From the NCBI RefSeq assembly GCF_036370855.1, contig NC_088132.1, positions 68,626,841 to 68,690,840 on the forward strand: a DNA stretch of 64,000 nt. The letters run 5' to 3'. This DNA comes from Dromaius novaehollandiae (lineage: Eukaryota; Chordata; Aves; Casuariiformes; Dromaiidae). The position numbers and the translations under genes were made by a program. The notes beneath the pieces were generated by a model. The model was not told where the DNA came from and ran no database searches. It saw nothing but the letters and a program-made list of their open reading frames with translations. Below, piece after piece: positions 38,994 to 51,100 of the stretch (within the stretch, counting starts at the first letter, position 1; every line of letters begins with the position of its first letter).

Positions 38994-39557
38994 GTGCATA
39001 ATTTAATTTGCCAGATAGGTCAAGGGCTAGGCAGCAATTCAAATCAGAGAGAAACAGAGCTGAGTTCGCAGGAATCACGGAAAGAGCTGTGTGGCAGAGG
39101 GTCACACTCTCCAAAGAAAAGGTGGGACCAGCTCCTCCACCCCATCGTCCCTGAGGACAGAGATCTAGGGACTGAGCTACACCCCACAGCCTGGCCTCTC
39201 ACATTTGGCCCTGGGGATGGTCTCTGCTCCCCTCTCTGGCTGCTCTCAGTAGTGCTTGGAGCCTGGCTTCCCCCAAAGGGTATGTCAGGGATGTCGTGGG
39301 TCCCCCGTGGGCAAACTGAATTTATGCTCCAGCTTCTCTGGGCTTTGAGGTCTGCTACTGTGGCTCCCTGGCCCCTATCAGTGTTTCAGGGTGTCACCTA
39401 CTTGGTTGCTGACCACAGCTCTCTGTTTCCAAATGTCTGGTTTTCCAACTTCCTTGGGGCCCAGCATGAGTCAGACTCGCATTTCTGCAAAGCTTTGCTT
39501 GACCCCCCAATGTGTGGTCCTTTATTAGGCAGTATGAGAAGTCATGCTATCAGGTAA
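38994..39557 (+). other. 187-codon open frame in a GC-richer block, probably not a gene
   Basis: The longest open frame outside the CpG island (187 codons from ATG to stop). The predicted product is rich in W, L, P and S, with no domain, signal peptide or motif that I recognise. Neither end carries convincing splice or polyadenylation signals. Its local GC content is raised compared with neighbours. It could be a remnant of a transposable element, or chance. Confidence 0.2.
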
Positions 39558-39559
39558 AT

Positions 39560-40855
39560 ATCATATCCTACTAACACCATGATCATCAGCAGACCCCTCA
39601 ATCTGGATCCAAAAGTTGTGAGCCCATGTTCCCCTTGTAATAATTTGACTGTCTGCACTGCATTGTATCAATTGTTATCCTATTGATCATCACTTTTTAT
39701 TGTGCATCTTAATGTCACACATTTAATTCATGCAGAAGCCCACCTAGTGGGGATCTAGTTCTGCATGCCGTATTTGGTTGTTCCTGGTCTGCAGGTCCTC
39801 ACTGTGCTATATTCTTTCCAGGACCAATATAAGTCAATTCCTTTCTTAAATTAGCCTGGGCTCAGTTGCCTGTTTAGTTTGACCTGTTGAGGTCTCTATC
39901 ACTTCATTACTTGGCTGCAGGTAATTAGCCAAACATGACGTGTAGTGCAGGTTTCTAGGTAATGCAGTTGCCTTGTGCCCAGCTGTTAGTTACGTGGCAC
40001 TTGGCCGAGACATCTGTGCTCAGTGTTTTCCAAGCCTGCAGCACACTGTGTGACTTCCAAAGGTGCTCTTCTCCCCATCTACAGCTCTCTTCCCTCCACC
40101 GATCTTGGAAGATATCTAGAAGAACAAGGTGTTTAGGATCCCTGTGGCCTGTGATTTGCATATAGGATCTAAGATTCTTCATAGTACAGAGCCTACCTAA
40201 AAGCCTGCTGTCTGCTCACGGGACACGCTTGCCCACAGACGTCCCTGGAATCTGTCTGCCTGGGGAATTGTCAGGACAGTGGAGTCTGGCATAGACTTTC
40301 TTGCACCCTCTGTTGTGTTAACGCCATCCAGCCTTGCAATAATCTGCAGGCATGTTGATACCACCAGGTACCACCAGATCTCCAGGAATCAGCCTTGTAT
40401 ATCAACTTCCCCCATTGCCTCGAGGGATTCTTTTCCTGTCTTTTTTACCTCCTATTTTTTCCATTCTTTTGTTCTATCCCTCTGTCTCTTCCACCTCATT
40501 CTCTTAGGCTAGAAGAACAAATATTCCTAGTTTCAGGTGTATTTTTATGTTGTTCCATAGGACTTTACCTCCGAGCAACTACTGTGTAGCATTCCTTAAC
40601 ATCATAAGGTGGAATGGGATTCACTATGGAAAAGGCCGACTTCCCAGACTTAGTTGTCGTCTTTGTTTCTCTAGCATCATCTACCTCTTCCTCTACAGAA
40701 GCCAGACTCATCACCCGCTTCGCTGGGGTTGAGACAGTGCCCTGCATCCTGCACTACCTGGCCGGCAAGTCACAAGGTGGAATGACTACGCTGCTCATAC
40801 CAGTCACAGGGTGGGTGTAACTAAAATGAAACATTATCTCTTCCCCCCAGCATGC
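39560..40855. other. Intergenic DNA with a CCCAC/GTGGG inverted repeat
   Basis: Non-coding sequence. cccacctagtgggg at 39,739-39,752 is an inverted repeat that, read on the minus strand (ccactaggtgggc), is one base off the core CTCF motif. No gene, LTR pair or clear repeat is identified. Confidence 0.4.
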
Positions 40856-40859
40856 GCTG

Positions 40860-41020
40860 CGGCCTACGAGATGTGGCTAGCGTATTCATTTAAGTGTTTG
40901 TTTGCTAAAATCTCATTAGTCCCACTGACTATTTTCAGCACCTTCTGGGAGTGCTTCATTACCATGCAAATAGGAAGAGCCTGCCTGGAAAGCCTAATCC
41001 AAGATGCAGAAATGCCTCTT
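40860..41020. promoter_or_regulatory. Candidate enhancer-like block with POU octamer
   Basis: Within about 160 bases there is a perfect octamer atgcaaat (40,964-40,971), a forkhead-like tgtttgtttgct, an OTX/CRX-like ctaatcc and a ctcattag homeodomain core. There are no repeats and no exon. The cluster resembles a tissue-specific enhancer, but this is a motif-based guess only. Confidence 0.25.
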
Positions 41021-41024
41021 TTAT

Positions 41025-44000
41025 GAAACATGATTCCAGTCAACAAGAGTAGAGCTGACCATCGTTAACGCTCTGCAGCTCCTGTTGGAAAGTTTCTGTA
41101 TCATTTGTCACGCTCCTCGGAATCAAGCAGGTTAAAAATAGAAAAGACTTTTCACCTCTAACAGCTTAGGTTATAGGTAGAGTAGGTGCATTGACTATTT
41201 ACATAATATCTGCTCTTACCAACTGACACTAGTTCTTCATCCAAGGAATCCAAATACCACTGCATTCAGTGGAGTATTTTCATTATCTTCACTGATTTTG
41301 AACTTTTCTCCAACAGGCAGAGAGGCAGAAATATTTTGTTTATTACTGCTCAATATTAATCATTTAGGCAGTCATTAGACATTTATTTGCTTTCATTATT
41401 TTCCTATTTTATTGAGTTCCCACTTCCTGTAGCCTCTTTTAAATAATATCTACTAGAGAAGATGAATGGTTTGCCTGGTATTTGTTTTTTTTAAAACTAA
41501 TCTTACAGCAAGGAAGTGGGAACTGCATAATAGTGCATATGTCCTGTTCAGTCACAGCTGAGATTAATTACAAGATGCCATTCAGAGTATCTTGAAGGTA
41601 AAGAAAGAGTCATAAAATATCAGTCACTTTTTATAGGGTTTAATTTCCATACTTTAACAAGTAAAGAAATACTCTATTATTAGACCATCTATTTAGAAAT
41701 AACATTTCTTTTTCCCTCAGTTGCTGAATACCCTGTCTAGCACATTTGAGCTATATCATAAATGGCTGACATTTACAAACTGACTGCATCTTACATCTTT
41801 GGTGGTCCACTGTAAAATCCTGCAAATGCTATCCACTACTAATAATCTCATGCATTTCATTCCTGCTACCTTCATTGATTTTTCTGCATATAGATTTTTT
41901 TCTTACCACAATGCAATGACATAATAAATATTGTCAAATGAGCATCATTTCTTTCTTGACTTGGTTCTGTCTTGCACTTTTAACAGTTTTTGCCCTGACT
42001 TGAACATCCCCATTTTGTCTATGCTAGGTACAATCCAGAAGGTAGGATCCCAGCATTCAGATAATCTGGATTCTTCTTACTGTGTCTTCTTATAATGTTT
42101 TCTATTATCATATCTTTTTTTAGTGAAGATTTCAGTTTGACTGGCCAAAAATTTCAATTCACACAAAGGACTGTGTTTTTTTGACAAAATTAAATAGAAT
42201 CCATTGGAATAGCTGACTGTTTTGAAAACTTCTTTTTTCTTGTTGTTAGAAAGCTTAAAGATTGTGAGGGGAGAGACAGGAGCAGAGATTGGTTTGGAAC
42301 TTTCAACTCCTTTTTTAAAACAAAAAGTAGAGATTTTCCTATTCAAAAAGTCTTCTGGGACCACTTCAGTGCTTTTGTTTGGCTGCGCAGGTTATGATCA
42401 GCACTGGAGCCTGCTTCTGCATTGCCTCTGGTCACTCCACTTCTAAACTAAACAATGTAGCTCTTATTTTTGTACAAAACCAACTTTTATTCTTGAAAAC
42501 TTGCTGAAATCGATATGTGTGAATGAAGTTTTCTCTGCTAGTTCTTTACCAGGCTAAACATGGGGCCTTTCAGTAACAGAGACGCTCCTTCATGAGAAAA
42601 TGTTCATGAGCTTCTAAAGAAAATTTTGAAACATTATAAACTCTATTTAGGAATAAAAAGTGATTTATTTCCCATCGTTCCTTGCATCGAAGTTGCATCT
42701 TTTTATGTGATCTTATAAAATTGGCTAGAAAATAGGGCTTTTCCTACTCTGCCATCACTGCACTCGGTAATTCCATTATAGTCTGTACAATAATTCCAAC
42801 CTTACCAGCCGTGTTTGTTTTTAACCACGTAAAGATGTAGCCACTGCTGCATTTTTAAACAAACATTTCAGATGCCACATAATGTGGGTGATATCTGAAG
42901 ATCTTTCATTTCAAAATGCTTTGTGCTTTGAGTCATCTTCTTGTTTCATAAGGCCTTTCCTAAATACTGCATAGCTCAGAATGACAACCTCGGCACACAA
43001 AACAAACGCTCCCTTCCGGAAACCTTAGAAACAATTTTTGGAGAGGGACAGCTCCACTTGAGTACTGGGTACATGTATTATAATTCATCTTTTACTATTT
43101 TTATTTCAGTTTTCTGGATTTTGGTTAACTATAGCAAACTGCCTTTCCATACATTTTGATTATTTTATTCTGTTTTAATAGTGGATGTAATGTATGTATG
43201 TATGTAATATGTATTTTGGATCTGATTTTTATTCACACTAAGACGTGCACTTTTCTTGGGACCTCTGTATGTTATTGTAATAGCTCTGCTTTGGTTATAA
43301 AAAATGCAAGTATAAATGCCTATTGGATATTCACCCATCTGGGCCACAGACTCTGTAGTTTCCAACAACGACAGAGCAGGAATAACACTAAAATCCATAT
43401 TGTCAGCTGCCTAGGACAAATACAGCTTCTTTTCAGGCTCAGTACCAGCACCAGCAAGGGTGGTCAGTTTTTTATGGCAGAGAATGACAAATAACAGTGC
43501 AGAATAAACCACATTTTCTTTTGGTGGAAAGAAACACAGATAATCTTCGCTACAGAATGAAGAAAAGACTATTTACCCTATTTTTACAAGGCTTTGTGTT
43601 TATTCAGAAATTTTGCAGGCTGTTTTGACAGCATGAGTACTGCCAAATACAGATTGCCTAATGAATGCACGGTGAGATTGTCAAAGTAGCGTGATGAAGT
43701 ATGAAATGACAATAAAAAGACTTATCACCTCCTCTATTCATCTTTATGGCGACTTTAAAAATGTCTCTTCTCATTCAACCATTCTACTTTCTTTGTCTTT
43801 TTAAGGTTATATGCACTCGTCTTACAGATAAAAAGGACTTTTTACTCCTGTTAGCCATGAGGAATAACGAAGTTGAGAGTAACTTGGATTCACTGGGTTC
43901 TCAGGCAACGAGAAGATAATTGGGAACTCAGCCGCAAACAACTGCAAGGACTTTGCTGCATGGGATTGACTGAGGACATCGTTTGAAAGCACAAGAGCTA

Positions 44001-46560
44001 CACAGGTGGGATGGTGGCCAGGATTTGCTCTAGAAAACCTCTATTAATAGAAGCAGGCTGTAAGAGGGAGAAAAACACTGAACCTCAGAAGCTGAATTCA
44101 CCAAAAACTTCAAATATATAAAAACTGTTAATTCATTTTGTGTTCAAAACCTCATTTTGAATTTATTAACACAGGATTTAGAGTATCCTCTAAATTTAGA
44201 GGAAAAGATCCTGTTACTCCTTCGTTATTCACATGATTAAAATAGATGCCGAGGACATGTGAAAAGACAAAGTATCTCACTGCTGAAAGGACAAAGTTTA
44301 ACTGTGAATGTTCACCATTAAAATGCTAATTTTTTAGAGAATGAAAACAATAGAGAGCCTTTTTTTACAATAAAATTATTTTTGAGTGCTGAAGTGACAT
44401 AAGCCTACTGGTTAAATTACTTTGTTTTTCTACTGAATGGGTTCAGTAGAAGCAGAGATGCTGTCACTATTCATCAATGCAGTTATAGTCCCAGATTGGA
44501 GAGAACACAATATGCGATAAACAGATAGTATGATTTCTATTTTTCTTCTCTTCTTGCCATCTTCAGTGAGCTGAACATAGTTGTCATTAAAAGAGCAAGG
44601 GTGGAATTTTTCAGTGTTTTGGCACTGCCTTTCATTTTCACTGTATCTGGTCCCTCTCAAGCTTTTAAAGTATTGGATATATGCAATTCGCTTTCTTTGA
44701 TACCTCAGGTTTGTTACGTGTAGGAATTTCAGTAATTTAACCCCTTCCCTCTAAATAGGAGCAAAAGACTCTATGGATGCTCTGACTTTGCTTTACAGGC
44801 TACCATTGTTTCAATCAGTTAAAATCAGTTAAACGGCAGGTTTAAGCTACACCAAACTAAGCTGCTCTTCAGTCAGAGTCAGAGATGAATTTGCTCTGGC
44901 TTTTATTAAACTCTTCCCAAGTTGATAAGTGGACATTTCCTTATTCTAAAATTTTAAACCACTGAAAAGCTTCAAAAAGCCACCTTTTTATTTTAAGTCA
45001 AAACTTTAACAGAAATGTTCCTTTAAGCTGCTAGAGGAATATTTCCTTCTTTCTGTCCCATATAAGCTTCCTCTCCTATCCCACTTCCTTCCAAATAATT
45101 GAAGTCTGCTTTCTTAGCAGTTAAAGTGTACTAGAAACAGAGACAAACATCTTCAAACATGATTATTGTGAGACATCTTAGAGAGGACTGCCTTTCAAGA
45201 AGTAGAGTATCCATGCTTGGAAACTGAGATTGCTAAGAAATCTTACTTTGGACATCAAAAAGTTAAGAGATACAAAAGCTCTGATTACTTTTGGAAGCAA
45301 AGGCCAACTTTCTACCTAGTGCAAAGAGGGACATTTACAGTTCTGCACTAAACCAGAAAGCATTACTGAGAGACCTGAAAGAGCATCAGATAGTTCTAGC
45401 ATTATTACATAAAATGCATATAAATATGACAGGGTTTTGCTTGTATTTGTTTTATTTTTGCTCTGAGTTACACCCAAAGCCTACTGGCTTTAGAGACTGA
45501 AGGAGATCAACAATAGCATTAATAACATGCCTAACCTTTCAAAAAATGGTGTCTAATACTTTTATGTCAGAAAAGACAGAACACATAGTGGAACAAAAAT
45601 TCAGCAGCAGTTTTCCAGGTTACCAGGGGAACCTGTTAATAACTTTGACACTTAAAATGACGTGACCCAATCTTGTTAATAAAAGCTTTACTCCTTACTT
45701 CAACACTTTTTGGAAATCTATAGTCTTTTGGCTACAGTTTCTTGTTCTCCTCCAGAGACAATGGGAAGCATTATCTTCCATCTTCAGGTCATTACTGGGT
45801 TTTGTGTCTTTACATCCATTATGTGGACTTCTCGTTTTCGTGTTTGTGTGTAATATTTACTAATATCAATGCTTTTTGGAAAGAATGGATTGGCCTGCTA
45901 ACAGGCAGGGAGCTACCACTGGAAAAATTATACCAGCCTGACAGTTTGTTCACTCCTCCCCCTTTTTCATGTACTACCCAATTCAAATTCAACATTTCTC
46001 CCGAGGTCAACCATCTGTTCGTATTTCTCCATTCAAATTCCACCTTAAGAGCTATTTCTATTGCAATAAATGAGTCAGCACATTTCCCTTATTTAAATAC
46101 CTTAAAATACTTAGTCCTTTTCCAAGAAATTCCTCCTATATTTTGTGGATGAGGGAAGAGCTTGTCTTTTTACTTGCTCTGGGAATTCAGACTGAAAGAG
46201 AAAAAAAAATGCTATTAAGCGTTCCCTGCATTTTTATTTTTAAGAAGTCAGCTGTTACGGAAAACGTTGAGTAAGAATATAAACTAGAAGACCGGAGTCT
46301 GGTCTCCTGGGAATTCAAGGTGAACTCGTAACTGATCGTCTTTCACGTGCGGCTCTTCCCAGGCATTGGTTTGGATAGATGCATCAAATAAACTTCTCCA
46401 GAAGTCAACAAACCTTGAATATCAACATGTTGAATTCTAGAGCCGAGAACTGTTACAGCATTTCGCAATGGCTCGTGGAGCTTTATCGGGTTCATTAATT
46501 CATTGTTTCAGGGGCAGAAATGCAAACGCTGGGTTCATGCCGACGCTTAATACGCATCTC
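41025..46560. other. Proximal upstream flank of PLCXD3, no gene seen
   Basis: AT-rich sequence leading up to the CpG island. It contains a (tgta)n tract at 43,191-43,207 and a small tandem duplication (atcagttaaaatcagttaaa) at about 44,813-44,832. The longest open frame (136 codons, 45,742-46,152 plus) is not recognisable. Distal promoter elements may lie in the last kilobase but cannot be fixed by eye. Confidence 0.5.
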
Positions 46561-46867
46561 GAAATAGGGACGGCTGCGCTGGGAGCAGCGACCACGGCTA
46601 CCCCCGTCGCGGAGAGCAGAGAAACTCGCCCCCGGCGCACGGCCGCCCGCAGGAGCCCGCGCTGAGCCCCGGCCCCGGCTCCGCAGGGACCCGCCGCGGC
46701 CGAGCCGCAGGTGCCGGGCGGTGCCGACGGCGGCCCCGCCGCACGGCCGGGCCCCCCCGCGCCCCGCGCCGCCTCCTGCGCCGTTTCCCCCGGCCGAGCC
46801 CGAGGCGGCGGCAGCCCGCGGACGGCAACTTCCCAAACTCGGGGCAGCGCCTGCCCCGCGGCCGCCA

Positions 46868-46907
46868 GCGGCAGGACAGCGGCAGCGGCAGGACAGCGGC
46901 AGGACAG
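46868..46907. repeat. Short GC-rich minisatellite in the 5' UTR/promoter
   Basis: Near-perfect tandem copies of an 11-base unit, cagcggcagga, with one shortened copy. It lies about 190 bases upstream of the PLCXD3 start codon and is likely length-variable. Confidence 0.75.
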
Positions 46908-47096
46908 TGCCGGGCGCGGGCCGAGGCACCGGCACCGGCGGCGCGGGCCGTGCGCGCCCTCCCGCGGGGCGGCGGGGCGGTGCCGGGAGGGCGGCGCCGG
47001 GCGGGCGGGGCGGCGCCGGGCCGGGGGGCGGCGGGAGCGAGCGGCGGCGGCGGGAGAGCGGCTGGGCACGGCGGCGGCGGCGGCAGCGGCAGCGGC

Positions 47097-47199
47097 ATGG
47101 CTTCGTCGCAAGGGAAGAGCGAGCTGCGGCTCGCCGACTGGATGGCAGCTCTGCCCGACAGCATCCGCCGCGCCCCGCTCACCAACCTGGCCATCCCAG
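47097..47199 (+). CDS. PLCXD3: PLCXD3 exon 1, coding part (N-terminal 34 codons plus one base)
   Basis: PI-PLC X domain-containing protein 3 belongs to a small family of intracellular proteins with the X half of the phosphatidylinositol phospholipase C catalytic barrel and no other known domain. The exon encodes MASSQGKSELRLADWMAALP, then DSIRRAPLTNLAIP, with the first base of the next glycine codon. This matches the human PLCXD3 N-terminus as I know it, with conservative changes. It stops just before the GSHDS segment that carries the first catalytic histidine, so the active-site residues are all in later exons outside the window. The start was chosen because it is the first ATG after about 550 bases, has G at +4 and fits the family N-terminus. 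The frame is also open upstream to about 46,950, but without ATG. PLCXD1 and PLCXD2 are less likely because their N-termini differ. Broad or brain-biased expression would fit the CpG promoter (inference). Confidence 0.92.
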
Positions 47200-47209
47200 G
47201 TGAGGGCAG
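47200..47209 (+). other. PLCXD3: Splice donor of PLCXD3 exon 1
   Basis: The sequence cccag|gtgagggcag is a near-perfect donor (CAG|GTGAGG). It interrupts the codon for glycine 35 after its first base (phase 1), the position expected from the family protein. Without splicing the frame would stay open to 47,444, so intron retention would add a GC-rich tail. Confidence 0.9.
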
Positions 47210-48110
47210 CGCGGCCGCCCCTTCCCCTCCCCTCCCCTCCCCTTCCCTCCCTTCCCTCCGCGCCGCTCCGCTCCGGGGCGCGGCGGGGAGCGCCCGGTAC
47301 GGGCCCGGCCCGGCGCGGCCGAGCGCTGCTGGCTGCGCCGGGGCCGTCGCCCGCTCCGCGCCAACAGGTGGGTCGGGCCCCGACGGCCGGGGGTGGGGGG
47401 GGGCTCCCGCTCTGCCCCGCGGCGGCGCCCGGCGGCGGCGGTGACGGGCGGCGGGTGCTGCCGCTGCGGGGAGCCCGGGCCCGGCGGGTTCGCGCTGCCG
47501 CTCGCCCCTGCGCGACGGGGCGGACCGGGCCGGGCCGGGCCGGGCTGCGCCGCTGCCCCCCCCCCCCCCGCCGCGGTGTCGCATCGTGCTCCCGTGCGCG
47601 GCCGAAGCGCGAGCGAGCGCCTGGGATGCCCAGACCCGGGCGGCGGTGCAGCCTGCTCGCGGCTGGGAGCTGCGACCAACTTGGTGGTGGACGAAAAGCG
47701 CAGGCTGGTTTTACTTACTGAGGAAAGTAAGGTGTTTATGCGCTGCTTTCCTGGCATGATAATCCATAACCTGGACCAAGTGTAAGAGCAGAACGCCAGC
47801 TAGTCTGTATTTCCTTGTAAACTTCTGTCATAAGGTTTGAAAATCTTAGCTCTGCACTCGGGGGGAAATCAGGGGAGGATGCAGGCTTGTCTGCTTTCGC
47901 GAGGGTAAACAGGCCGAGAGACCGATACGAGACTTCATGTCTTGTAGCATTTAGAAAACGTACTGTCTCAACATTAACTTAAATAAGCTAAGTGATGACA
48001 GTTCACAGTACTCCGACTTAAAATTAGCTGGTTAATTGTTCTCTCCTGGACTTTCCTTTTTCACCAGGGTGTTAACTATAACTGCACTCTTAACATGAGC
48101 AACATATGTG
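47210..48110 (+). other. PLCXD3: GC-rich start of PLCXD3 intron 1
   Basis: The first 500 bases remain part of the CpG island. They contain a G-rich run at 47,389-47,403 (five G, T, nine G), a ccggg pentamer repeat at about 47,525-47,545 and a 14-base C run at 47,556-47,569. The long overlapping open frames read here on both strands (up to 336 codons) reflect the lack of AT-rich stop codons and are not genes. Confidence 0.75.
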
Positions 48111-51100
48111 TCGAAATCTAAGATGTAATTGGTTTGGCTGGTCCCTGGGTTGAGGAGGTCACCCTGCTTTGCAAGCCCTCTTTTGCAGCTTCCCACTCCC
48201 TCTTACGTGTCTGATAGAAGGAGACTTCAGAGATGCTGAAACTGTAACATCTCTTAGGCTCCTTGTGAGAAATGTTCATTTCTTGCAAGTTTTGTATAGC
48301 AGCTGTTAGTGTTACAGCAATTATTATAACACTAGTCAAAGGTATTTTTAAGTTAATATAATCACAGCTACTATTTGCTAGCATGTCTTCTATATCTGTT
48401 TTGTTTAAACATAGGTGTGTCCTTTTTAATGAACTTACTCATCTCTCTCATAGTCTCTTACTGTCTTCACAATGTGCTATGTCTAATGTTTTCCTTGCTA
48501 CGCTGTTTTTTGCTATTAATTGAATATATGGTATATAAAATGGTGTTCCTCCAAGGCACAAGAATCCATAAGAGACTGTTACGTCAAACCATGGTTGGAG
48601 CTGTAAAAAGCTTTTGATGATAATAACTTTTCCTTAACCCACAAGATGTACAATGCTCTTACAGAATGCTGCCTGGGATGAGAAATGACTCTGTTTGCAA
48701 TACATTGGGACTTTTACAAGTTAAATTTATTGTTTTAGAGAGGTTTTATTGGTTTTGAGGAGATCATCATCGAACTTGCGTGCATTTGAAAGCCAGTAAT
48801 TGCCTTTGATATGCATCAGAGTCAGCGGGCTTCTTGACTGCTGTCACCAGCATCTTAAGACTGCATCTATCTCAGCAAATTCTCCCAGTTATTTTTTTCT
48901 CATAGCTTTTTCTGTAAGATACAGATATGGCTGCTTTCACGATGGACTTTTGTTCAGAGCTTTCGTACAGCTTAGGCAGTAACAACGTAAGCTTTCACGC
49001 TTTGTTAACATGTCTAAACTGTTTTAAGAACTGGCCTACAGTAGACTAACTGCCAGTTAATCCCAGTATGGCATTAAGCACTGGGCCAATTCTGCAGTCT
49101 TTAAGGGAAGGAAATGCCTCCTTATGTTATAAGAAGGGTTTTGCTCATATAACAGTGATGCATATGGTCCTGCTTTCTGTGAAATCAGCAGCAAAACTTC
49201 TCTCATTCCAGTGGCAGAGGGTAGACCTTTGAAATTTGTCCTTCTGTTGGTATGAATTATCATAAATCCCGTTTATTTGCCTGTCTCACTTTTAAAATGC
49301 CAGCTTTGGCAGATAGAGCTTTACTGAGGGGGAATGTATTTTGTATAAAATTTGTATAAATCTGTCCATTGGGAAGCCTGGCACACAGCCTACGCGTAGT
49401 TCTTTGTGTGGCGTTTGGTTATCAGTGCAGTTCAAGCAGTGCTATCTTCGGGTAATCGAATTATTGTGATATTCAACATGTAATGTGGAAATACACAGCA
49501 TTAGTACAAGGGCAAACATTGAACTGATTTTTTTCTTTCAAGAAGAAATAACCTTTCCGACATTTGTAATGTTTCTTTGTAGATTTTTTCCCGTCAGTCC
49601 ACGTGTGCACATTAATACTGTGTGTGCATAGGAGCTTTTGAGACAAGTCCTGCTGCCCGAGCAGGTAATGTAAGGAATCTGTAGAATCAGAAACCTCTCG
49701 TGTCAGATCTCTATAGCTTTAACTTGTGTAGTTTCAACTGGTTTGGAAACTAACGCTTTGGAAACTAACACTGCTAGTATTTAAACAGTACAATTTAGGA
49801 TAGTGTTCATATTACATTTAATAACATGATTGATCACACATCATGTGGGATTTTTTTTTTTTTTGGTCAGTTGTTAATGTAATGCAGGCACAAATTTATA
49901 CTCCTCCTCAGCACTTGCATTTCCATGTGCCAGACTTTGTCAGTATCCCAGTGAATTCATTCACTCGTTTCATTCTCAGTAATTCCAGCCAAGTGTTCTT
50001 GGTTTCCTAAAATCAGAAATCCAGTATCTGGGGCAGAGATCTCCAGTATAACTTCTCTCAGCTTTGTCAGTGAGAAATTTTCCCATCTAGATTTGTTCCA
50101 AATATATGAGAATGATTCCTTATACCACGATGTTTTCTTCTTTCGTGCTGTTTGTATAGCTTTTCCCCTGCATTGCAAATGACAGATTTTCCTCAAGTGG
50201 AAAGGAAATTTCCTCAGTGGAAATTCATGTATATACAGTGTTTGGAAAGAAAATAATCTTTTAACTACCAGAAAATGATACCATGCATATTTAATCTTCC
50301 ACTGCTATGAGGATGAGAACAACAAAAGGATATATTCTTATGTTTTCTGCCCAAGGTGTAAGTCTCCCAGCGTTTGTAAACTGCTTTCTGTGTTAAAAGA
50401 TCTGCCTGGCTAAAGGCACAACAGTGCCATTAAGAAAAAGGTGGAGGATTGTTTTTTGGGGGGAGAGTTCTTTTGCTTTATGAGAAAGTGTAATTTTGTT
50501 GAATGCCTGTGCCTTTTTGGCCAAAATAAAAAATAGTTTTCCATAGCTAATCCAGGTTTGCATAACTGAAATTATGTGTCCCCAAATTGGTGATAGGTGT
50601 AATATAGAGTCCATTTATTCTGGTCTGTTAATGACCCCTTCTTATCTGAGTTGAGGATATGAACTACGTGCAGTGCAGTAAAATAAAGTGGATCTCAGTA
50701 GACAGCATTTCCTTATGAGTTGACCCATATACTGATCAATTAACTTTATCTTATTGATAATCTGAAAATATATATCTGGTTTTATGAATCTGAGTTTTTA
50801 TATAAATAATTTATATAAATAATATATATTATATGTATAATATATGTTACCTTTTTCCCTGATGCTGTTTCTAATATTCCAAACCCCTGGGAGGTATTTA
50901 AGAATAATTTATGATGGAAGAATAATCTCTTCCTCCCCAAGCAGCTAATCTTTCCACCAGAACTGGTGCACACCATAAGATCTGCCATATGAGCAGTTCT
51001 GGTGTGTACTAGGGGCATGTCTGTAGTCCCTGTAGTGTAGATAATATCTTGTGAATGAATTTGAGACCCAAAATATTCTTTGTGCGCGTCATTTTGAGAG

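Larger units (their letters stand above)
46590..47720 (+). promoter_or_regulatory. PLCXD3: CpG island promoter of PLCXD3
   Basis: Composition switches sharply from AT-rich to extremely GC- and CpG-rich here and returns to AT-rich after about 47,720. Sp1-type GC boxes are visible (for example cgggcggggcggcg at about 47,003-47,016), and there is no TATA box. No ATG occurs between about 46,540 and the exon 1 start at 47,097, which fits a GC-rich 5' UTR. A degenerate repeat of cagcggcagga units lies at 46,868-46,907. A cccct-type pyrimidine tract lies at 47,217-47,258, just inside intron 1. The transcription start itself cannot be placed from sequence. Confidence 0.85.

Noticed and set aside
39000..40300. 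Solo LTR of an endogenous retrovirus
   Set aside because: Composition differs from the flanks, but I could not find matching terminal tg...ca ends, a target-site duplication or a second LTR.
1..46500. Exons of OXCT1, the upstream neighbour in human
   Set aside because: No open frame contains recognisable OXCT1 C-terminal sequence. In human the gap to PLCXD3 is large, so absence within 46 kb is expected.
46495..47785. Several overlapping open frames of 130-336 codons on both strands in the CpG island
   Set aside because: They arise because AT-rich stop codons are scarce in extremely GC-rich DNA. They conflict with one another, are rich in A, G, P and R, and only the short part at 47,097-47,199 matches a known protein.
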